Assembly (NCBI GenBank): GCA_963840535.1
Contig: CAWIZJ010000043.1
Span: forward strand, 62,001 to 126,000
DNA length: 64,000 bases
Origin: VAZQ01 sp963840535
GTDB taxonomy: Bacteria > Pseudomonadota > Alphaproteobacteria > Rhizobiales > Xanthobacteraceae
Direction: 5' to 3'
Both the position numbers and the translations under genes were made by a program. Of the stretch, positions 56,296 through 64,000 are shown piece after piece; position 1 is the first letter of the stretch; every line of letters begins with the position of its first letter. The notes below the pieces were generated by a model. That model was given only the letters and a program-made list of their open reading frames with translations. It had not been told where the DNA came from and made no database searches.

Positions 56296-56347
56296 TCCCC
56301 GGTCATTCGGGTCAGGGATGCTTCCGGTAGGTGCGCGGACGGACCGA

Positions 56348-56530
56348 TCAGCCGGTGATTCTCTTCCACCCCTCGCGCGCGAGACTGGTGACGGTGCCGA
56401 GATTTTTTGCGACCACGTCCCAGTTCACCATCGGCTTGGCCCCCGCGGTCGGCGGCGATACGGTGTCGGCGACATAGACGCCCCCGACTGTCAAAGCGCA
56501 GCCGATGATCAGCCCAAAAATGAAGCGCAT
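56348..56530 (-). CDS. Small membrane-anchored protein
   Basis: The 60-residue product has one N-terminal membrane segment (MRFIFGLIIGCALTVGGVYV) and a periplasmic-type tail MVNWDVVAKNLGTVTSLARE ending GWKRITG. Such short proteins with VNWDVV occur in rhizobial genomes as I remember. It converges on the permease gene. Function unknown. Confidence 0.7.
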   Translation of the reverse strand: MRFIFGLIIGCALTVGGVYVADTVSPPTAGAKPMVNWDVVAKNLGTVTSLAREGWKRITG

Positions 56531-56826
56531 ATGGCCTCCCCTGCGGCTCCAGGCCGAAGCCCCCCTAGTTCATGAACACGGCATGATTGTGTTCCCACCG
56601 GCAGACAAGCATCCTGCCATTTCCACAATACCTTGTCAGCGTCCGCTTGTCCGCCGCCTCACCCGCGCTGACGGCATGGGCGCCATGAGCGTCAGGAAAC
56701 GCTGAGGAACTCAATCGAAGATAGGTCTGCAAAACATTGAAATTACTGGTTATTGGGCTGCGATCGGCGCGCCGGAATGCAGCCTCCCGAAAAGCGGAAT
56801 TTTTGAGGCAATCTAATTGGTGGGCT
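56531..56826. other. Gap before a TTG-started small gene
   Basis: About 300 bases between the divergent starts of the membrane-anchored protein and the small gene at 56881. It holds an extended -10 box at its right end. I see no gene in it. Confidence 0.4.
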
Positions 56827-56834
56827 GCTATATT
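56827..56834 (+). promoter_or_regulatory. Extended -10 promoter element
   Basis: TGCTATATT carries the extended -10 shape TGNTATAWT about 45 bases upstream of the TTG start at 56881. The surrounding stretch is A/T-richer than the genome. No good -35 lies at 16-18 bases, which fits an extended -10 promoter. Assignment by motif only. Confidence 0.4.
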
Positions 56835-56880
56835 GCAGCGATCGGGGGAGTTTCAGTCGTTCGAGTCCAGGAGAACTGCG

Positions 56881-57075
56881 TTGAAAGAACACAAATACCA
56901 AATTGGCCAAACCGTGTACTTTGCGTCGCGGCCTACTGGCCATATGGCCGTGAACAGCACCTACCAGGTCGTGCGGCTGCTGCCCTCCGACGGGGCCGAT
57001 TACCAATACCGCATCAAGAATGCGAGCGAAGCCTTCGAACGCGTGGCCAGGGAAAGCCAACTCGAATTCAGCTGA
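56881..57075 (+). CDS. Small cytoplasmic protein of unknown function
   Basis: The TTG at 56881 follows AGGAGA at a distance of about seven bases, which decides the start; the frame is open upstream but without sense. The 64 residues read KEHKYQIGQTVYFASRPTGH, NSTYQVVRLLPSDGADYQYR and IKNASEAFERVARESQLEFS, a compact beta-barrel-like fold. Closely similar proteins are common in Hyphomicrobiales in my memory, with no known role. Confidence 0.8.
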   Translation: MKEHKYQIGQTVYFASRPTGHMAVNSTYQVVRLLPSDGADYQYRIKNASEAFERVARESQLEFS

Positions 57076-57234
57076 CGGGGCAATCGTTTGCCAGCAACGC
57101 TGGCCGCTCGATTCCGGTTCGATCGCAGCTCTTCCGCCCCTTCAGCAAGGGGTGGTCACGCCTTGTTCCTTGCGCCATACTGCGCGGGGGCGGGGTCGAG
57201 ATGGATCGCGTCGGATTCGGGAAGGTTCGGCGAC

Positions 57235-58173
57235 TTGAACGGGGCACTATCGCTGCCGGAATGGGTTCTAGTGGTTCTGGCCACCTTCGCGATCGTGGCC
57301 GGGATCGTGGTGCGCATGCGCGGTGGCGCGGATGGTCGCAGCTGGTGGCCGCTGCAGATCGCACTGGCATTGATGGTGGCATTGATCGCGGGATGGGCAC
57401 TCGATTATTTCGCCCGTCGCGAGCTCGCCGCCGAGCGACGAACCTTCGAGGCCCGTGCCATCGAGCTGGCGGCGCGCGCATTCACACCGGGCTCGGCCTT
57501 GGCGTGTCTCGAAGCCACTGCCGGCGAGGCGGTCGAGGAGGCCTGCGAGAGGGCCCTGTTCGCCACACCTGAAACCACCGCTGCGGCGGTATCGTACGTC
57601 GTCGCGCAACTCGACCTGCTCGCCTCCGCCCGAGATCTGGGACGCAGCGGCGACACCGATCTGCGCCGTACAACCCTGCGTCGCGCCATCGAGACCGATC
57701 GATTCGGCATCGTGGCACACGTGCTCGCGTTGCGAGGAGGCTGCACCCCGAACCGCTGCAGCGCATTCGCCTTGCTGCAGGATTCGAGCCGGGTGAAGAC
57801 CAATCTCGTTCAGCGCCCGTTCGAGGCGCGGATGAGCTACCACTCGGCGGCTTGGCCGGCTGCGGGCAATCCACCGGTCTCGTCGGTTCCGGTCGTCCCC
57901 GAGGCGCCCGCAGTACCGACCGCTGCGGCGAAACCACCGAGCAATAACCTCTACTTTCCGTCCTCGAATTCGATCCCGCCCGTCAACATCATGACGTCGG
58001 AGCCGGCGGCGCGGCCACCCAACGACACCACCGGCACTTCCGAGGCGGCAACACCGACAGCTCAGCGCAAATCGCGTCAGGTCCCTGCGCAGCCGCTCCG
58101 CCAGGCGCCCGCCCCCGGCAGCAATTCGCCCGCTCCCGCTGCACCGCTCCAGATTGCTCCGACCGCCCAGTGA
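57235..58173 (+). CDS. Membrane-anchored protein of unknown function
   Basis: The likely TTG start at 57235 gives NGALSLPEWVLVVLATFAIV and a second hydrophobic segment LQIALALMVALIAGWALDYF, then an Ala/Glu-rich helical domain with four cysteines (LACLEATAGEAVEEACERAL; GGCTPNRCSAFALLQDSSRV). The last ~100 residues are Pro/Ser/Ala-rich and probably disordered. The frame extends upstream to 57088, but that part looks non-coding. No family recognised. Confidence 0.65.
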   Translation: MNGALSLPEWVLVVLATFAIVAGIVVRMRGGADGRSWWPLQIALALMVALIAGWALDYFARRELAAERRTFEARAIELAARAFTPGSALACLEATAGEAVEEACERALFATPETTAAAVSYVVAQLDLLASARDLGRSGDTDLRRTTLRRAIETDRFGIVAHVLALRGGCTPNRCSAFALLQDSSRVKTNLVQRPFEARMSYHSAAWPAAGNPPVSSVPVVPEAPAVPTAAAKPPSNNLYFPSSNSIPPVNIMTSEPAARPPNDTTGTSEAATPTAQRKSRQVPAQPLRQAPAPGSNSPAPAAPLQIAPTAQ

Positions 58174-58263
58174 TTTCGATTTGCGAGGATAAATCGCGCC
58201 GGCGATGGTGCCGTGCGCCGAGCGCGCTAAGATCACGCCGAACGCGGTAGGGCGATATCGGTC

Positions 58264-58701
58264 GTGGCTCTTCATCTGATCAAGCTTTGCGTCGGTTGCG
58301 ACTCGGTCGAGGAGCTCGAGGATTGGATTCGCACGCGCCTCAAGGACCGCAAGAAACGCGGGCTGTCGCGCGAGCACATGCATCGGACCCGCATGATGCC
58401 CAAGCGCATCGACGAGCTTCTCGACGGCGGCTCGCTCTACTGGGTGATCCGCGGCGAGGTTTCGTGCCGGCAACGTCTCATCGACGTGCGCCCTTTTGTC
58501 GACAAGCAGGGCATCGGCCGTTGTCATCTGGTGCTGGAACCGCGGCCGGTGCTGGTGCAGCCACGGCCATGGCGGGCGTTTCAGGGGTGGCGCTATCTCG
58601 TGGACAAGGATTGCCCGCGTGACCTCGACCGCGTCGCCCCGGGCAGCAGGAACATGCCCGAGGCACTGCGTCGAGAGCTTCGCGAGCTCGGACTGCTGTA
58701 G
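58264..58701 (+). CDS. DUF1489-family protein
   Basis: The GTG start gives ALHLIKLCVGCDSVEELEDW, the standard opening of DUF1489, followed by LYWVIRGEVSCRQRLIDVRP, CHLVLEPRPVLVQPRPWRAF and QGWRYLVDKDCPRDL. Length 145 residues is usual. The family is nearly confined to alphaproteobacteria, with two conserved cysteines near the N terminus; the role is unknown. It converges on panC with six bases between the ends. Confidence 0.9.
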   Translation: MALHLIKLCVGCDSVEELEDWIRTRLKDRKKRGLSREHMHRTRMMPKRIDELLDGGSLYWVIRGEVSCRQRLIDVRPFVDKQGIGRCHLVLEPRPVLVQPRPWRAFQGWRYLVDKDCPRDLDRVAPGSRNMPEALRRELRELGLL

Positions 58702-58707
58702 GAAGGC

Positions 58708-59613
58708 CTATGGGTGCCTCCGCGCTGTACTCGACGCGCCACGGCGCTCAGCCCGCCCGACGGCCGGCACCCCGATATTGTCGATGAGCCGGATCTTGCC
58801 GATGCGTGCCGCGACCAGAAGCCGGATCGATTCCTGCGCGGCGGTCTCGACCTTCTCGAGCGTCTCGGCATCGCGGGCTTCGAGATAGTCGAGCATGAAG
58901 CCGGAGCGCTCGATCACCGCACCACCCTCCTGGAGCACCCGGGCGATCAATTCACCGCTGGCGATTCTGCCGGCGCATTCCTCGAGCACCCGGTGCAGCG
59001 TGGGGGCGACCTGCCGCTCACTCGCGGAGAGATAGGCGTTGCGCGAGGACAGCGCGAGGCCGTCCGCTTCGCGCACGGTCGCGACACCGGATATTTTCGC
59101 CTGCAAATCGAGGTCCTTGGCAAGCCGTGTAACCACCTTGAGCTGTTGATAATCCTTCTCGCCGAACATGGCGAAGTCGGGCTCGCATTGGATCAGGAGC
59201 TTGGCGACCACGGTGGTAACGCCGCCGAAGAAGTGCGGACGAAATCGGTCCTCGAGGCCGACCAAGGCCGGCCCCGCGGGCGCGATCCTGGTGGCGAAGC
59301 CAGGCGGGTACATCACCGCAGCCGGCGGCGCCCAGACGAGATCGACCGGCAATTCGGCAAGGGCCGCGAGATCGGCGTCGAAGGTCCGCGGATAGGTGGC
59401 GAGGTCCTCGTGCGGCGCGAATTGTGCGGGGTTGACGAAGATCGAGACGACGACCCGTCGCACCTTCCGACGCGCGGCCCGCACCAACGCGAAGTGGCCG
59501 GCGTGCAGCGCGCCCATTGTGGGCACCAAGGCGATCCGCTCGCCGCGGGCGCGCCACTGTCGGACGGTACGGCGCAAGCCCGGGACGGTGCTGACGACGC
59601 GCGGACGAGGCAT
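58708..59613 (-). CDS. panC: Pantothenate synthetase
   Basis: PanC joins pantoate and beta-alanine with ATP in the coenzyme A pathway. The nucleotidyl-transferase motif ALVPTMGALHAGHFALVRAA is near residue 30, followed by SIFVNPAQFAPHEDLATYPR, FFGGVTTVVAKLL, MFGEKDYQQLKVV and READGLALSSRNAYLS. The 301-residue length includes a short extra C-terminal tail rich in Arg. panB is not in the window. The frame is intact. Confidence 0.95.
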   Translation of the reverse strand: MPRPRVVSTVPGLRRTVRQWRARGERIALVPTMGALHAGHFALVRAARRKVRRVVVSIFVNPAQFAPHEDLATYPRTFDADLAALAELPVDLVWAPPAAVMYPPGFATRIAPAGPALVGLEDRFRPHFFGGVTTVVAKLLIQCEPDFAMFGEKDYQQLKVVTRLAKDLDLQAKISGVATVREADGLALSSRNAYLSASERQVAPTLHRVLEECAGRIASGELIARVLQEGGAVIERSGFMLDYLEARDAETLEKVETAAQESIRLLVAARIGKIRLIDNIGVPAVGRAERRGASSTARRHP

Positions 59614-59690
59614 GTGGGGAAAGGCGTCGCTTGGTTAAGAGGCTGGCCGCAACAACTACCAAAGCGGACGCGCCGACACCACCTGCACCA

Positions 59691-59857
59691 CTAGCAGGCT
59701 GCTGAAAAACGATTTTGGAGCATCGAAACCGTCAGGACCACGCAAGATTGATTCGCGCGCCCCTTCCCCGACGCAACAATGATTCAAAAGTCCGAGCGCC
59801 TGGATTCGATTGTTGCGTGGCGATGATGCCCATGGGAGTTTTTCAGCAGCCTGCTAG
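59691..59857. mobile_element. MITE-like element with perfect terminal inverted repeats
   Basis: The left end CTAGCAGGCTGCTGAAAAAC (59691-59710) is the exact reverse complement of the right end at 59838-59857. Since CTAG is its own complement, this can be read as 16-base repeats flanked by a CTAG target duplication, a habit of IS5-type elements. The 167 bases contain no gene. A second inverted repeat, ACGCAACAAT at 59771-59780 and ATTGTTGCGT at 59809-59818, lies inside. It sits between divergent genes; a parent transposase is not in this window. Confidence 0.85.
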
Positions 59858-59983
59858 ACAGTAGTCGAGCCGGCGACCACCATCCCCTGGCAACCCTCTG
59901 GTGGTCCGCGATCCTGCCTTGCGCCGGCTCCTCAACATGGCCACTTTAGGGGCGTGGTAGGGCACCTGCCTAATCGATGCACC

Positions 59984-60718
59984 ATGGCGGATGATGTCAA
60001 CGACGGACGACCGACGGAGCGCGGCCGCGCGCCGGCGCCGGCATCGGGGCGCTTGGAGATCGACGCCTTCCTGGCCAAGGTGAAGGGGCTCGCCCCGTCC
60101 ACCGAGCCGGGCCGGCGTGGACGATTGATATTCGCGCTCGATGCCACGATGAGCCGGCAGCCCACGTGGGATACCGCCTGCCACCTTCAGGCCGACATGT
60201 TCCGGGAAGCGGCGGCGATCGGCGGGCTCGACGTCCAGCTCGTCTATTACCGCGGCCTCGCTGAATGCCGCGCGTCGCGCTGGGTGTCGCAGGCGGAACG
60301 GCTGGCGGCGCTCATGGAAAGGATCGATTGCCGCGGCGGGCACACCCAGATCGGAAAGATCATCGCCCATGCCAGGCGCGAGACGCAAAGCAACAAGGTG
60401 CAGGCGCTGGTGTTCGTCGGCGATGCGATGGAAGAGAAGCTCGACGACCTCTGCCATGCAGCGGGCGAGCTCGGCCTGCTGGGGGTGCCGGCCTTCATGT
60501 TCCAGGAAGGAAACGACCCGATCACCGAGCAGGCATTCCGCGAGATCGCTCGCCTGACCCGCGGGGCCTTTTGCCGGTTCGATCCGGGCGCGGCGCACCA
60601 GTTGGCCGAGCTCCTGCGCGCTGCCGCCGCTTTTGCGGCGGGCGGGATGCGCGCGCTCGCCGATCTCTCGGCCCGGCGTTCCTCAGGCGCCATCAAGCTC
60701 CTCGAGCAGATGAGATAG
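59984..60718 (+). CDS. VWA-domain protein
   Basis: The ATG at 59984 (MADDVNDGRPTERGRAPAPA) leads to a short helical part and a von Willebrand A domain. The metal-site motif DxTxS is present in LIFALDATMSRQPTWDTACH, followed by ECRASRWVSQAERLAALMER, HTQIGKIIAHARR and ALVFVGDAMEEKLDDLCHAA. There is no signal peptide, so it is cytoplasmic. Two bases separate it from the membrane J-protein gene, suggesting a joint role, perhaps in protein assembly. Function unknown. Confidence 0.82.
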   Translation: MADDVNDGRPTERGRAPAPASGRLEIDAFLAKVKGLAPSTEPGRRGRLIFALDATMSRQPTWDTACHLQADMFREAAAIGGLDVQLVYYRGLAECRASRWVSQAERLAALMERIDCRGGHTQIGKIIAHARRETQSNKVQALVFVGDAMEEKLDDLCHAAGELGLLGVPAFMFQEGNDPITEQAFREIARLTRGAFCRFDPGAAHQLAELLRAAAAFAAGGMRALADLSARRSSGAIKLLEQMR

Positions 60719-60720
60719 CG

Positions 60721-61428
60721 ATGGCCGCGATCCTTTTCGGCATCGTGCTGCTGGCCCTGGGCTTGCTGGCGCTCAGCGCCTTCACCAAGCTCAAGCCACA
60801 CACTGCCGCCGTGGTCCTCAAGACCAGCGGCGGCCTCGGCGCCCTCGCGCTCGCCGGAGTATTCGGCGTGCGCGGCCGACTCGACATCGCGATTCCCCTC
60901 GGCGTGACCGGGTTGGGCCTGCTCGGATGGCTGCCGTGGAGCATTCCGGGCCTGGCCGATCGCATGCGCAGGAGCCCGGGACAGGTGTCGCGGGTACGCA
61001 CCGCTTTCGTGGAGATGGAGCTCGATCACGATACCGGCGCGATGCGCGGACGCATCCTGGCCGGCCGGCACGACGGTGCCAACCTCGACACGCTCGACCT
61101 CGCAAGCCTCACCGGATTCCTCGCCGAGATCGACGAGGAGAGTCGGTCGCTACTGATGGCGTATCTTGACCGCCGGGAGCCCCGCTGGCGTGAGCACACG
61201 CAAGGTGATGCGGAATCGGGGAAGAGAGGTGCGGGCTGGAGCAGCGGCAAAATGACGGAGGAGGAGGCCTATCAGATCCTTGGCGTGAAACCGGGGGCGA
61301 GCGCCGAGGAGATCGGCCGCGCCCACCGCTCGTTGATGAAGAAACTGCATCCCGACCAAGGGGGGACGACGTATCTCGCGGCCCGCGTCAACGAAGCCAA
61401 AGAGGTTCTTTTGCGCCGCCATCGTTGA
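60721..61428 (+). CDS. Membrane-anchored J-domain protein
   Basis: The protein has N-terminal hydrophobic segments (AAILFGIVLLALGLLALSAF; GGLGALALAGVFGVRGRLDI; IPLGVTGLGLLGWLPW) and a C-terminal J domain: EEEAYQILGVKPGASAEEIG, AHRSLMKKLHPDQGGTTYLA with the HPD triplet that stimulates DnaK, and NEAKEVLLRRHR. This order (membrane part first, J domain last) resembles mitochondrial Pam18/Tim14 and its bacterial relatives. Length 235 residues. The partner would be DnaK recruited to the membrane. Confidence 0.88.
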   Translation: MAAILFGIVLLALGLLALSAFTKLKPHTAAVVLKTSGGLGALALAGVFGVRGRLDIAIPLGVTGLGLLGWLPWSIPGLADRMRRSPGQVSRVRTAFVEMELDHDTGAMRGRILAGRHDGANLDTLDLASLTGFLAEIDEESRSLLMAYLDRREPRWREHTQGDAESGKRGAGWSSGKMTEEEAYQILGVKPGASAEEIGRAHRSLMKKLHPDQGGTTYLAARVNEAKEVLLRRHR

Positions 61429-61527
61429 GCTCCCTCTGCTAGACGCAACAATCGGAGGCTCCTTTCCAACGCGGCTTCCTGTTGGTGATAGGCGTCATTC
61501 ATTGTCGGCGGCAATCCGCCGGACGCT

Positions 61528-63266
61528 TCAGTTCTTGATCGTCACGCAGTCGACCTCGTTACGCTTGAGATACTTGCAGGCGGCTTCCGCCTGATCCTTG
61601 TCGAGCCCCGCGAATCGGGCGCGATAGTAGGTGGTACCGTCTTTTTCTACTGTTTCGGTAAATGGGTCGGCGTCGCCCAGTATTTTCGATGCCTTGCTCT
61701 GCACCGAGCTGAGGCGCTGCTTGGCGGTCTGCTCGGCGGGATAGGCACCGACTTGGATCATCCAGCCGTGGCGAGCCAATTGCTTGGTCGAGGCGGCGAG
61801 CGAAGGCCCAGGCTTCGCGGCGGGCGCGGCTGCGGCCACCAGCTCGACTTTGGCCGCGACCGCTGCAGCGAACGACGGGACCGGCTTTTCTGCCGACACC
61901 AGTGCAGGCGCAGCCTGCGGCTCGGTCCTGGCCACAGCGGCCGAAGCAGGCGAGGGGACGGGTTTTGCCGACGCCGCCACCGGCGCCGCCGCGGTCTGCG
62001 GTTGAGTCTTTCCCACCACCGCTGATACGGGCAACGGGACGAGCTTTGCGCCGGCAAACGTCAGCGCGGCGAACGCAGCGGTTGCCCTGGTCGGCTCGCT
62101 GGCGGACTGCGAGGGGGCGTGCGCGGGCTCGGCCTGCGGAGCGGCCCTGACCGTCAGGGTCTTCACCAACAGAGGCTTGATCGGTTCGGTCGATCCCGGC
62201 GTAACCCCCTGCAGTGCCCCGGTGGCCGCCGGGGCAGCCGCCGATTCGGCCCGCGCGGGGGACGACAGCAGCCGAACCGGCATGCTGGTCGGGCTGGCGA
62301 CGGCAACCCGCTGCTCGGCCTTACCCTCGGCCTTCGGCTCCGGCGTCGAGCCGGGTCTGGGCTCGGCCTTGGCGACCGCGTTTTCGGTCTTCCGCCTCTC
62401 TGGCTTCGGCGATGATCGATGCGGTGCGCTTGGTGGAGGCCGCCGCGATCTTGTCGCTGATGAGCTCGCGCATACGCTCATCGCGGCTGCCGGCGCTACT
62501 GCCGCCCATGACCACCGCAACGAGGTGGCGATTCCCGCGTCGCACCGAGGTGACGAGGTTGAAGCCGGATGCGCGGATATAGCCCGTCTTGATCCCGTCG
62601 ACACCATCGACACGTCCGAGCAGGCGATTGTGGTTGCCGATCGAGCGGCCGCGGAAGGTGAACGAGCGCATCGAGAAATACTTGTAGTATTGCGGAAAGC
62701 GTTCCTGGACCGCGCGTCCGAGGATGGATTGGTCTCGCGCGGTGGTGACCTGATCGCCGTCGGGCAGGCCGGATGCGTTGCGGTAGACGGTGCGAGTTCA
62801 TGCCGAGCGCGAGTGCCTTGCGGGTCATCAGCTTGGCAAATTCGTCCTCGTCGTCCGCGATCGCCTCCGCGACGACGACCGCGGCATCGTTTGCGGACCG
62901 CGTGACGATGCCCTTGATCGCATCCTCGACCGAGATGGTGCTTCCGGGCTTGAGACCGAGCTTGGTCGGTGACTGATCGGCCGCTTCCTCGGACACTTTC
63001 AGTAGAGAGTCGAGCTTGAGCTTGCCGGCTTCGAGTCGCTCGAACAGCAGATAGAGCGTCATGATCTTGGTGAGCGATGCCGGATGCCGCCGTGCGTCCG
63101 GATTGGTGGAATGCAGCACCTTGCCGGAATTGGCATCCACCACGATGTCCGCGTAAGGCGCAGCGCGGCTGGAATTGCACGATAGCGAAAGAACAGCAGC
63201 CCAGGTGGCAAAACCGAACATGCCCCATCGAAGCCCGTGACGGGCTCCGGTCCGGATCCGCAGCAT
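61528..63266 (-). CDS. D-alanyl-D-alanine carboxypeptidase with C-terminal SPOR domain (two frame changes)
   Basis: PBP5-type enzymes trim peptidoglycan pentapeptides. The signal region is MLRIRTGARHGLRWGMFGFATW and the active-site motifs are SLTK (Ser64-Lys67) in HPASLTKIM, SAN in VTRSANDAAVV and KTG in DGIKTGYIRASGFNLV. Frames change near 62790 (after ALGMNS, to TVYRNASGLPDGDQVTTARD) and near 62400. A Pro/Ala-rich linker of about 200 residues leads to a SPOR domain (WMIQVGAYPAEQTAKQRLSS, YYRARFAGLDKDQAEAACKY) that binds denuded septal glycan. Corrected length is about 579 residues. Confidence 0.9.
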
Positions 63267-63542
63267 GGTATTCCCCCGTCCTCGTTCCCCTTAAGCGCTC
63301 TGAGCGGAGCGCCGACACCCCTGTCGTTCCGAGGTGGAATGATTGGACGGATCAAAAGAGGCAGTTTTCTGAATTTTTCCGGCCTTTTTTGGCGCCGTCC
63401 CATCCCAGCTACGGGCAGTTCGGCCTCGGTTTGAGGCTGTCGCGGCCCGTACAGCCACATCCACGACGCTAGTCCGCATCGATTGCAGAACCGTTAAACC
63501 GCAATCCAGGGCGGGCACGCCATATTGCGATGCAAAAAGACC
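63267..63542. other. Gap between the carboxypeptidase and phasin genes
   Basis: A divergent intergenic region of about 275 bases before the phasin promoter. No supportable gene is present. It should hold the carboxypeptidase promoter. The stretch near 63355-63400 has short runs of A and T within GC-rich sequence. Confidence 0.4.
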
Positions 63543-63572
63543 TTGACATTTTTGTGCACTGCAACATATAGC
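63543..63572 (+). promoter_or_regulatory. Sigma-70-type promoter of the phasin gene
   Basis: TTGACA at 63543-63548 and TATAGC at 63567-63572 are 18 bases apart, a near-consensus housekeeping promoter about 80 bases before the phasin ATG. Confidence 0.65.
63555..63563. promoter_or_regulatory. PhaR-like operator within the phasin promoter
   Basis: TGCACTGCA lies in the spacer between the -35 and -10 boxes. It fits the TGCNNNGCA type of site reported for PhaR repressors that control phasin and PHB genes in rhizobia. Binding there would block RNA polymerase until PHB granules remove the repressor. Inference from motif and position. Confidence 0.5.
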
Positions 63573-63654
63573 GTCCGTGCCGGCAATTCTGACCGGTACG
63601 TGCAGGCAAGATCAGGACAAGCAATCGGCTAGGCTGCCGGGAAAAGGTCAGGAC

Positions 63655-63993
63655 ATGGTCAAGAACATCGATGATATGCAGCAACTTGGTAAGGACAATA
63701 TGGATGCAACGCTGAAGTCCTTCGGCGCGCTCTCCAAGAGCATGCAGGCGATCGCAGTGGAGATGGCGGACTACTCGAAGAAGGTATTCGAGCAGAGCAC
63801 CGCCGCGACCGAGAAGCTGATCGGCGCCAAGTCGCTGGATAAGGCATTCGAGGTGCAGAGCGACTACGTCAAGAGCTGCTACGAAGGCTTCGTCGCCCAG
63901 GCGACCAAGCTTGGCGAGCTCTACGCCGATCTCGCCAAGGAGGCCTACAGGCCGTTCGAAGGTCAGTTCGGCAAGTTTGCGTCGGTGAAGTAG
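63655..63993 (+). CDS. Phasin-family PHB granule protein
   Basis: The 112-residue all-helical protein (ALSKSMQAIAVEMADYSKKV, EQSTAATEKLIGAKSLDKAF, VQSDYVKSCYEGFVAQATKL) has the phasin_2 pattern: amphipathic helices without a signal peptide, ending AYRPFEGQFGKFASVK. Phasins coat polyhydroxybutyrate granules and regulate their size. AAAAGGTCAGG precedes the ATG at 63655. The near-consensus promoter suggests high expression. Confidence 0.9.
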   Translation: MVKNIDDMQQLGKDNMDATLKSFGALSKSMQAIAVEMADYSKKVFEQSTAATEKLIGAKSLDKAFEVQSDYVKSCYEGFVAQATKLGELYADLAKEAYRPFEGQFGKFASVK

Positions 63994-64000
63994 TCGGCGA

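Noticed and set aside
61437..61453. CTGCTAGACGCAACAAT, sharing words with the MITE at 59.7-59.9 kb
   Set aside because: It combines CTGCTAGAC and ACGCAACAAT but lacks any inverted end; too short to call a second copy.

Overview
The window looks like chromosomal DNA of a GC-rich alphaproteobacterium of the order Hyphomicrobiales (Rhizobiales), near Bradyrhizobium or Xanthobacteraceae relatives. The basis is the wording of SecY, RpsM, RpsK, RpoA and L17, the presence of an ATP12-type F1 chaperone and a DUF1489 protein, several Bug/TctC and PF04392-type solute-binding proteins, and a phasin with a PhaR-like site in its promoter. Genus-level placement is inference from remembered family sequences, not a search.

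Layout. 1-4.8 kb is the end of the ribosomal protein cluster (secY-adk-rpsM-rpsK-rpoA-rplQ) with a secreted ankyrin protein attached. 5.5-11.6 kb holds a membrane-fused spermidine-synthase-like protein divergent from a DegP-type protease, then rarA, a small periplasmic protein and a large-subunit pseudouridine synthase. 11.6-16.3 kb is a reverse operon of an NAD(P)H/FAD/Fe-S reductase and a 2-oxoacid:ferredoxin oxidoreductase (korA, korB). 16.7-26.3 kb is mixed metabolism: luciferase-like monooxygenase, ATP12, pccB, a TSUP exporter, a cyclase-family hydrolase, a Bug protein, a phosphoesterase and a thioesterase. 26.4-34.8 kb, starting at tRNA-Arg(TCG), is accessory in character: small unknown genes with a phospholipase-D-like protein, an MBL hydrolase/Bug/LysR unit, fragments of a solute-binding protein and of a serine recombinase, and a VapBC-type toxin-antitoxin pair. 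35-64 kb returns to chromosomal genes: an inactive DegP homologue, 1-Cys peroxiredoxin, pccA, a cyclotransferase, acyP and lipB, tRNA-Leu(GAG), polysaccharide deacetylases, mgtE, aldo/keto reductases, an RraA-like protein, rhodanese and GST, a NEW3-ABC exporter, panC, a 167-bp MITE, a VWA/J-domain pair, a SPOR-tailed D,D-carboxypeptidase and a phasin.

How genes work together. The translation cluster is tightly coupled (ATGA overlaps at secY-adk; a GTGA overlap at rplQ-ankyrin). KorA, KorB and the 600-residue reductase form a self-contained unit that can join 2-oxoacid oxidation to ferredoxin-type clusters and a pyridine nucleotide. PccA and PccB, 18 kb apart, would form one biotin-dependent acyl-CoA carboxylase. 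The NEW3 protein, ATPase and permease overlap each other and should make one ABC transporter.

Data quality. About twenty genes, including near-universal ones (rplQ, rluC, pccA, lipB), show a clean change of reading frame, often in short G or C runs, with family-like sequence continuing in another frame. I read most of these as base-calling or assembly indels and annotate the full span as one gene. Three cases look like true decay: the second polysaccharide deacetylase, the solute-binding fragment at 32.1-32.4 kb and the recombinase fragment at 33.1 kb.
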